Of a stretch of DNA of 12,803 bases, positions 7,715-12,803 are shown in pieces. A program made the position numbers and the translations under genes. How positions within the stretch are numbered: the stretch's first letter is position 1; the number at the start of each line of letters is the position of its first letter. Source of the DNA: Acidobacteriaceae bacterium (GTDB taxonomy: Bacteria > Acidobacteriota > Terriglobia > Terriglobales > Acidobacteriaceae); contig PMBA01000328.1 in assembly GCA_003152795.1 (NCBI GenBank), positions 1 through 12,803 of the forward strand, given 5' to 3'. The notes under the pieces were generated by a model. The model made no database searches, was not told the origin of the DNA, and saw nothing but the letters and a program-made list of their open reading frames with translations.

Positions 7715-8947
7715 GTGTCATCGAGAGATCAAGTGACGGAAATGAACGAGAAAGTTGTGAATAACCCCCTCCTGCCTTTGCTTGGGCTCGGCGCAGAAGA
7801 GAACGAGGCGCGCGGACTGCGATACACCCCGCACGAGATCTATCAGCAACCCGAGACCTGGCGATCCACCTACGAAAGGTGCGTCCGGAAGGCGCCGGAG
7901 TTGAACCGGTTTCTGGAAAGATCCGGCGTTGGGCGTCGCGACCACTTGGAGCCAGTCGTGTTTCTGGTGGGAGCGGGCACCTCGGATTATGTGGGCCGGG
8001 CACTCACACATCTTTTCCGGGCGCGCTGGCAGTGCGAGGCCTGGGCCATTCCCAGCACCGATCTGCTCACGAACATGGAGAGCTTGATTACGCCGGGAAA
8101 AAAATATCTCTGGATCGCATTCTCACGTTCCGGCGATAGTCCGGAGGGCGTGGCGGTCCTCACGAAGGCGCTCGACACTCATCCCCAGATCCGGCATCTG
8201 GTGATTACTTGCAACGAAACGGGGAGGATGGCGCAGATTTGTTCCGCGCAGGCAGAGCGGACGCTGGCCTTGCTTCTCGACCCCGCCGTCAACGACCGCG
8301 GATTGGCCATGACGAGTTCATTTACCAATCTGGTGATCGCCGGCCAGTGCCTGGCGCACCTCGATGATCTGCCAGGGTATGGTGACTTGCTCGGTGGCAT
8401 GAGTGAAGTGGGCGCCCGTTTTCTCCAGTCCGCGCCCAAATGCGCAGCCGAAATTGCGGCGATGGGATGCACCCGCGCATGCTTTGTAGGTTCCGGCGCC
8501 CTGGCGGCGGTCGCCAATGAATCGGCGCTGAAACTGCTTGAATTGACGGCTGGGAGAGTGGAGACGCTTTCCGAATCGGTACTTGGGCTTCGCCACGGGC
8601 CGATGTCGGCGGTGGATGAAAACACTCTCTTCGTTGCGTTCCTGTCGAGTAACGAAAAACGTCGCTGCTACGAGATCGATTTATTGAAAGAGGTTCGTGA
8701 GAAGCGCCTGGGTAAGGTCACGGTCGTGGTAACGCCACAACCCTATCAGGGTCTGGATGCTCTGGCCGATTTCGTTCTGCCGTTGGATGTTCCCATGGCG
8801 CTGGCGGATGAATATCGCCCCCCGGTCGATGTTATTCTGGCGCAATTGCTGGGACTGTTTCATTCGCTGAATGCGGGCTTGCAGCCGGACCGTCCGAGTC
8901 CCAATGGCGTCATTAGCCGCGTGGTTTCGCACGTCAACATTTACTAG
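7715..8947 (+). CDS. agaS: AgaS-family sugar isomerase/deaminase (SIS domains), galactosamine-6-phosphate to tagatose-6-phosphate
   Basis: The product has 410 residues from a GTG start (E. coli AgaS has 384). It is a cytoplasmic two-SIS-domain protein. The N-terminal helix ARGLRYTPHEIYQQPETWRST (32-52) is an AgaS hallmark. The first SIS domain has VFLVGAGTSDYVGRA (82-96), the phosphosugar loop SRSGDSPE (137-144) and NDRGLAMTSSFTN (193-205). The second has VGSGALAAVANESALKLLELTAG (258-280) and SESVLGLRHGPMS (286-298), whose Glu and His are in the expected catalytic region. The end, NGVISRVVSHVNIY, is also typical. In E. coli AgaS deaminates and isomerises galactosamine-6-phosphate to tagatose-6-phosphate; older databases call it a ketose/aldose isomerase. 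It follows the receptor by 16 nt. With a KbaZ-family and an AgaR-like gene nearby, a galactosamine/GalNAc pathway is the simplest reading; plain galactose use is the alternative. Confidence 0.93.
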   Translation: MSSRDQVTEMNEKVVNNPLLPLLGLGAEENEARGLRYTPHEIYQQPETWRSTYERCVRKAPELNRFLERSGVGRRDHLEPVVFLVGAGTSDYVGRALTHLFRARWQCEAWAIPSTDLLTNMESLITPGKKYLWIAFSRSGDSPEGVAVLTKALDTHPQIRHLVITCNETGRMAQICSAQAERTLALLLDPAVNDRGLAMTSSFTNLVIAGQCLAHLDDLPGYGDLLGGMSEVGARFLQSAPKCAAEIAAMGCTRACFVGSGALAAVANESALKLLELTAGRVETLSESVLGLRHGPMSAVDENTLFVAFLSSNEKRRCYEIDLLKEVREKRLGKVTVVVTPQPYQGLDALADFVLPLDVPMALADEYRPPVDVILAQLLGLFHSLNAGLQPDRPSPNGVISRVVSHVNIY

Positions 8948-8957
8948 ACGTCAAACT

Positions 8958-8992
8958 GATTCGCGAACGGCGATCCCGGCTCCGTCGAAATC
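8958..8992. terminator. Possible weak bidirectional hairpin between agaS and agaR
   Basis: The 45-bp gap between two convergent genes can fold imperfectly: GATTCG and ACGG on the left pair with CCGT and CGAAATC on the right, with small bulges and an 11-nt loop. There is no T-tract on either strand, so it is not a standard intrinsic terminator. Confidence 0.25.
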
Positions 8993-9796
8993 CTAGACCA
9001 AAGTGACTTCTATGCCTGCCCTTTTCAAAGCTTGGAGGTCGGCTTTCGGAATCCCGCGATCTGTAATGACATGGTGAAGCGCAGAAGGCTCGATGATGAG
9101 CGAAAGACTGCGCCGGCCGAACTTGCTGGAATCGCAGGTGGCGACGGTACGTTTTGCTATTTCCACCATCACGCGATTGACCTTCGCTTCCTGCAGGTTC
9201 GGCGTGCTAAGTCCGTAGTGGACATCGAAGCCGTCTACTCCTAGAAATAAAATATCCGCACTCAGGCGTCGCAGAGTCTCTTCCGCAATGGGGCCAACCA
9301 GCGAAAAAGAATTCTTGCGAACCGTACCCCCGGTGAGTATGACCTCCAGCGATGAGTTGGCGAGTTCGGCGGCGATATTCACGGCGTTGGTCACGATCGT
9401 CAGGTTCTGAAAATTTCGAAGAGCTCGCGCGATCTCAGTGGTCGTTGTGCCTGAATCCAAAATGACAACTTGGCCTTCCGATACCAGACGGGCGGCCGCT
9501 GCCGCCACCAGAAGCTTTTCTTTGCGGTGAAGTTTTTCCTTTTCGCGCAGCGTGGGGTCTTCGAGTGCGCCGCCCCGGCTGGGCAGCGCACCCCCGTGAG
9601 TTCGCTGAATCAGCCCTCGGACGTGGAGAATCTCGAGATCCTTGCGAATGGTAACTTGCGAGGTGCTAAACCGTTTCGCCAGATCCACGACCAGAACCCT
9701 GCCGTCATGCTGCATCATCTCCAGGATGGCGCGGCGGCGCTCCTCGTTGAGCAGGTTGTTTCCTTCAACGGCGTGCGTTTCTTTTCTGTCCGTCAT
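8993..9796 (-). CDS. agaR: DeoR-family transcriptional repressor, AgaR-like
   Basis: The product has 267 residues. Residues 15-70 are the DeoR winged helix-turn-helix (LLNEERRRAILEMMQ, VVDLAKRFSTSQVTIRKDLE, the wing ending HGGAL). Residues about 90-250 are the sugar-phosphate sensor domain with DSGTTTTE (114-121), LTGGTVR (154-160), FLGVDGFD (184-191), GLSTPNLQEAKVNRVM (195-210) and DSSKFGR (222-228). The layout and the ending GIPKADLQALKRAGIEVTLV follow E. coli AgaR closely. Such proteins repress until a phosphorylated sugar intermediate releases them. It lies convergent to agaS and downstream of the glycosidase gene, with its own promoter-like sequence. Fourteen residues precede the usual family start (MLNEERR); a purine-rich GAAGGA before codon 15 (CTG) raises the possibility of a later start. 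Targets and effector are inferred from neighbours. Confidence 0.87.
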   Translation of the reverse strand: MTDRKETHAVEGNNLLNEERRRAILEMMQHDGRVLVVDLAKRFSTSQVTIRKDLEILHVRGLIQRTHGGALPSRGGALEDPTLREKEKLHRKEKLLVAAAAARLVSEGQVVILDSGTTTTEIARALRNFQNLTIVTNAVNIAAELANSSLEVILTGGTVRKNSFSLVGPIAEETLRRLSADILFLGVDGFDVHYGLSTPNLQEAKVNRVMVEIAKRTVATCDSSKFGRRSLSLIIEPSALHHVITDRGIPKADLQALKRAGIEVTLV

Positions 9797-9808
9797 TCGT
9801 CGATTTCT

Positions 9809-9835
9809 TTTATACCGAACGCGTTCGTTTGTCTA
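9809..9835 (-). promoter_or_regulatory. Candidate agaR promoter (-35 TAGACA, -10 TATAAA)
   Basis: On the minus strand TAGACA (9835-9830) and TATAAA (9814-9809) each match the sigma-70 consensus in five of six positions; the spacer is 15 bp, shorter than ideal. Transcription would begin near 9802, only a few bases before the ATG at 9796, leaving almost no leader for ribosome binding. Confidence 0.42.
9816..9827. promoter_or_regulatory. Perfect 12-bp palindrome in the agaR promoter spacer
   Basis: CGAACGCGTTCG is its own reverse complement and fills most of the gap between the -35 and -10 elements of the agaR promoter. A protein bound there would block RNA polymerase, the arrangement expected for autorepression. 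The sequence differs from the decamer array at 3976-4005, sharing only ACG and AACG-like cores, so the same protein need not bind both. Confidence 0.42.
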
Positions 9836-9954
9836 CGGCAGATTCGGTTGCTCGCACCGGCGGCTGTTTGCGCCCTTTCGGGGACAGGAACCCTTTTACC
9901 ACGCGCACACAGGTTCTCAGCGGTTCCGGCTTCCTCGTCTTCGAACTTGGCCGC
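9836..9954. other. Spacer between the glycosidase and agaR genes
   Basis: This is non-coding sequence downstream of the glycosidase stop (9957-9955). An inverted pair GGAACC (9887-9892) / GGTTCC (9922-9927) is separated by 29 nt, and a CCC-GAAA-GGG tetraloop-like mini-hairpin is readable on the minus strand near 9873-9882. Neither is followed by a T-run. I see no gene here. Confidence 0.35.
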
Positions 9955-12042
9955 TTATTGTGGCCGTACTTCCAGAAGCAGGTGTTTGTCGAACGCCACC
10001 GCGAGGCGCGCGTTGCGACCCGACACGGTCCCCAAACTGGTACCGTTGACGTAATCGACGACGCTGTACTTGCGATCTTCCAATCCGCGCAGTTCCACCG
10101 AACCTTTCCAATGCTTGGCGAAAAAGGCATAGTACAGCGTCTGGTCCTTGCGGATGACGTGCGTCTCGGGCAGGTCGAAGCCGATATCGTAAAGCTGGCC
10201 GAGATATTGGCCACGCGACAGCATCTTTTCGCGATAGATGCGCAGCCACTTCTCGAATTTCTTATCTTGCGCCGGAGTTAAATCAAACTTGCTTCTTTTC
10301 TTCACTAACGACGGAATGACGAACTGTGTTCCCACCACGCCACCCACACCTATCGTGGACGCAAAATCGTCGGCTCCGTCGCTCAATTCCACATGGTCGC
10401 CAAAGTACGGAATAGAGTCGCCCATAAGCGCTTTCAGAGTTTTCGCCTTGGAGCGCACCTGGAACGAGCTCTCGGGATCGGAGGCCACCGACATGTTGAA
10501 GTGGGGCATGGTGAAGAAGGAATACGCAGTCCCGCAAGGGCAAAACTCAACCAGCGCTCCGGGCTTCACCGCTTGCGCGGTGTCGTATATTTCGCGGAAG
10601 AAATCGGGCATGGCTTCGATGGATTCTTCCGGCCGCGCATGATGATGCGCCGGGTTATAGCAAGCCGGAGCTGCATTCATGTGCTGGCCGTCCAGCTTCA
10701 AGCCGTCAAAGCCCCAATCCACAAGAATTTTGCGCACCAGAGCCTTGTGATACTCGACCACATCGTGGTCCGCGGGACATAAGTAATAAGAATTCCACCA
10801 GGAAACCTTCCGCTTCGAACCGTCGCGATTCTCGATCGCGTAGTCGTGATCCTTGAGCAGTTCAGAGTTCGGAACTGCATTCAGCGGAGACCACCAGAGC
10901 TGGGCTCGAAAACCTTCCTGGTGGATACGATCCACCAGCGCCTTCATGTCAGCGTCCCCGTTCGGAAATTTCTTGGGATCGAGCGCCCAGTCGCCAACAT
11001 TATTCTGCCAGCCATCGTCGAGCGTGACCCAGGTAAAGCCCAGGCGCTTCACGGTTGGGAGCGTGTCGTAGACCTGCTTGGGCTGAACCGCGCGGCCGTA
11101 GCCATATGCGCACCAAATCGCGCCGAAGGCATCGTCCGGTGCTGACGCCATCTGGAAGCCCTGTTTCATCATGAACCCTCGGTACTCAGCCAGCGTGCGG
11201 AAGTAGTCTCCCTGATGAACGGAGACGAACGTGCGGAAAGTGTGAAAACTCTCTCCGGATGCGAGCGAGACTACATGCCTGGATTTCACGGCGATCGTCG
11301 CGTGAGCGGAATCTGGCATCGAGACAGGAAGCGAAACCAGTTTAGGGCGTGTCTCGACATGGCCGACGGCGATTCCAACATCGCGCCGCCAGATATCGAT
11401 GATCGGCGTGCCGCCGCCGTAATCGCTGGCATTCATGCCGAGAAAATTTTCCTGCTGGAAACTGGCGTGGAGAGGCAAAATCCAATTTGGCCGGTTCTCG
11501 TATGAACCGCTTTGGTAGGACCAGAAAGGCGGGGCGCTGTTTGGCGTCTGCCCGGTCGGACCATGCGGACGTCCGCTCTGAGCATTCACCCGGTACGCGT
11601 TGTTGGTCCATCCTTTAATCGCGAGTTTGCTTGTGCCCGTATTGGTGTATTGCACGTCGAAGAACGCCATCGTGGGGAAGTCATCGTATATCGTGACCGT
11701 GACCGCTTTGGTCAATGTTCCGGACTTGCCCGTCAGAATAAGCCGTTGACCAGCTCCGAAAGCATCGGCCACTCGTTCACTTTTTTGCGAGGCGAGCGGG
11801 AAGTCGGTCCATCGCTTGTCCGCGCCTGTCACGCTCTCGGAGACCGTGAATGGTCCCATCGTCGTGTCTTTACTGTCGAAACGAGCCACCACGCGGCTGC
11901 GGAGACTGTGATCGAATTCAATTCTCAGACTGGCGCTCTGGATTTCAGGATTATCGCTGGGCGCTTCAGCAGCGATGGCGCAGAAAACGAAGGAAAGCGT
12001 GATGGCTAGAGAGCCGAGAATCGCCCGCAGGTTAAGAGTCAT
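9955..12042 (-). CDS. Secreted GH36/clan-D alpha-galactosidase-like glycoside hydrolase (possibly alpha-N-acetylgalactosaminidase)
   Basis: The product has 695 residues from the ATG at 12042, chosen because GGAG lies 6 nt upstream; earlier in-frame TTG (12054) and ATG (12048) lack such a site. Residues 1-25 form a signal peptide (AIAA before Glu26). Residues 30-290 form the N-terminal beta-domain, including PPFWSYQSGSYENRPNWILP (171-190). The (beta/alpha)8 barrel runs from about 300 to 600 with TWVTLDDGWQ (337-346), QLWWSPL (381-387), GFDGLKLDGQ (444-453), EFCPCGTA (499-506) and NMSVASDPESSFQVR (516-530). By analogy with GH36/GH27, Asp451 is the nucleophile and Asp522 the acid/base. A C-terminal beta-domain ends at 695. 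It removes terminal alpha-linked galactose or GalNAc outside the cytoplasm. It sits between an upstream amidohydrolase and agaR. Family membership is firm at clan level; which sugar it cuts is open. Confidence 0.88.
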   Translation of the reverse strand: MTLNLRAILGSLAITLSFVFCAIAAEAPSDNPEIQSASLRIEFDHSLRSRVVARFDSKDTTMGPFTVSESVTGADKRWTDFPLASQKSERVADAFGAGQRLILTGKSGTLTKAVTVTIYDDFPTMAFFDVQYTNTGTSKLAIKGWTNNAYRVNAQSGRPHGPTGQTPNSAPPFWSYQSGSYENRPNWILPLHASFQQENFLGMNASDYGGGTPIIDIWRRDVGIAVGHVETRPKLVSLPVSMPDSAHATIAVKSRHVVSLASGESFHTFRTFVSVHQGDYFRTLAEYRGFMMKQGFQMASAPDDAFGAIWCAYGYGRAVQPKQVYDTLPTVKRLGFTWVTLDDGWQNNVGDWALDPKKFPNGDADMKALVDRIHQEGFRAQLWWSPLNAVPNSELLKDHDYAIENRDGSKRKVSWWNSYYLCPADHDVVEYHKALVRKILVDWGFDGLKLDGQHMNAAPACYNPAHHHARPEESIEAMPDFFREIYDTAQAVKPGALVEFCPCGTAYSFFTMPHFNMSVASDPESSFQVRSKAKTLKALMGDSIPYFGDHVELSDGADDFASTIGVGGVVGTQFVIPSLVKKRSKFDLTPAQDKKFEKWLRIYREKMLSRGQYLGQLYDIGFDLPETHVIRKDQTLYYAFFAKHWKGSVELRGLEDRKYSVVDYVNGTSLGTVSGRNARLAVAFDKHLLLEVRPQ

Positions 12043-12048
12043 TTCCAT

Positions 12049-12052
12049 CTCC
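12049..12052 (-). promoter_or_regulatory. Ribosome binding site deciding the glycosidase start
   Basis: GGAG on the minus strand (12052-12049) precedes the ATG at 12042 by 6 nt. The ATG at 12048 directly abuts it and the TTG at 12054 overlaps it, so both are too close to be the start. Confidence 0.65.
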
Positions 12053-12089
12053 AATGTCAGGTGCCGCTAAAACGAGAACGACAGCGAAC

Positions 12090-12803
12090 TCATGGCAACA
12101 GTCGCAGCGCGTTTTCGCGATACACACTGCGTAACACTTCGTCCGGAAGAAACAGGCCATGGATGTTCCATCGTCCCTGGCGCGAGGCGTGCGACGGATA
12201 CTCGAAATACTCGTCCCGAGTTTCCAGGAAGCGGAAATAAAGGCGGTACATGCTCACCTCGGGAATCAGGTCGCTTCCAAATAGGATGCGGTCGCTGTGC
12301 TTCAGGAAAAACTCGCGGGCCGTGTAGGGCTGCCGCCCCAACTCGGCGCAGCGCGCGGCGATATCCACCTGGAGATTCGGATTCGCATCCAGCAAACGAC
12401 TGACGTACGAGAGATCTTCCGGATGCTCGGCGACGTGGGCTCCGACGAACGTCGTTTTGGGGTGGCGAGGAAAGACGCGATCGCGCTGCGCCAGAAGTTC
12501 CGCCTTGCTGAAGTGTGCGCCGTAATAGCTCCACTCGGGATGCGCCGCCAGTTCTTCGTAGCGCTCGTTTTGGTTGTCAATGGGGAGGAAGAAGGCATCC
12601 GGATCGGCAATGTGAAACATGATGGGGACATTCAATTCGGCGGCCTTGTCAAACAGTGGGGCGAGCCGCTCATCGTCGATTCGCAATAGACTTCCATCTT
12701 TATCGCGAATGGTGGTGCCCAGATCCTTCCACAACTTCAAACCACAGGCGCCGTGTTCGACGATTTGTTCCAGCCGATCCACCGTGCGCCGGAAAAAATC
12801 GGG
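12090..12803 (-). CDS. Amidohydrolase-2 family metal-dependent hydrolase, 5' end outside window
   Basis: The frame is open to the right edge, leaving the last 237 residues. The fragment is the C-terminal part of an Amidohydro_2 (PF04909-type) TIM barrel. Visible elements, counted from the edge, are ACGLKLWKDLGTT near residue 20, PIMFHIADPDAFF near 60, TTFVGAHVAEHPEDLSYVSRLL near 110, NLQVDIAARCAELGR near 137 and RILFGSDLIPEVSMYRLYFR near 170. The His residues in FHIAD and GAHVAEH and the Asp in GSD are the expected metal-site and catalytic positions. Relatives include decarboxylases of the ACMSD type and sugar lactonases, so the reaction cannot be named. It ends 47 nt before the glycosidase start on the same strand and is probably in its operon, which suggests work on a sugar-derived product. 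No signal peptide can be judged because the N-terminus is missing. Confidence 0.85.
   Translation of the reverse strand, partial: PDFFRRTVDRLEQIVEHGACGLKLWKDLGTTIRDKDGSLLRIDDERLAPLFDKAAELNVPIMFHIADPDAFFLPIDNQNERYEELAAHPEWSYYGAHFSKAELLAQRDRVFPRHPKTTFVGAHVAEHPEDLSYVSRLLDANPNLQVDIAARCAELGRQPYTAREFFLKHSDRILFGSDLIPEVSMYRLYFRFLETRDEYFEYPSHASRQGRWNIHGLFLPDEVLRSVYRENALRLLP

Noticed and set aside
8944..8998. CTAGAC repeated at both convergent stop codons (8944-8949 and 8993-8998), also at 2507-2512
   Set aside because: The hexamer contains a TAG stop readable on either strand because CTAG is palindromic. Three short matches at stop codons are most simply coincidence.
9887..9927. GGAACC / GGTTCC inverted pair as a terminator for the glycosidase gene
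   Set aside because: The arms are only 6 bp, the loop is 29 nt and no T-run follows.

Overview
The window looks like chromosomal DNA of a moderately GC-rich Gram-negative soil-type bacterium, most likely an Acidobacteriota (Terriglobia/Koribacter-like). The main clue is the 1201-residue Oar-like TonB-dependent receptor with an N-terminal carboxypeptidase-regulatory-like domain, a type heavily expanded in that phylum. The assignment is inferred from family content only. I see no tRNA, rRNA, insertion sequence, phage gene or CRISPR array. No stretch over 300 bases lacks a gene.

Left part (1-2366, + strand): the 3' end of a Rid/YjgF-like gene, then, 18 nt later, an exported LivJ-type substrate-binding protein. 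That protein carries a second, half-sized copy of its own ligand-binding fold at the C-terminus. No permease or ATPase genes are visible with it.

Central and right part (2507-12803): a carbohydrate locus. kbaZ/gatZ-like (minus) diverges from a TonB-dependent receptor (plus), which is followed with tight spacing by agaS. Converging on agaS is a minus-strand series: amidohydrolase (partial, entering from the right edge), a secreted GH36/clan-D alpha-galactosidase-like enzyme, and an AgaR-like DeoR-family repressor gene with its own promoter.

The parts suggest one pathway: a glycan with terminal alpha-linked galactose or N-acetylgalactosamine is cut by the secreted glycosidase; product is imported across the outer membrane by the receptor; AgaS converts galactosamine-6-phosphate to tagatose-6-phosphate; the KbaZ/GatZ-family protein handles tagatose-6-phosphate; and the DeoR-family regulator senses a phosphorylated intermediate. 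The kinase, the deacetylase, the inner-membrane transporter and the catalytic aldolase subunit (KbaY/GatY) are not in the window, so the pathway is a hypothesis.

The two regulatory regions are notable. The kbaZ/receptor divergent region holds three tandem 10-bp repeats overlapping a 22-bp imperfect palindrome, next to a perfect TTGACA box. The agaR promoter carries a perfect 12-bp palindrome between its -35 and -10 elements and would give an almost leaderless transcript.
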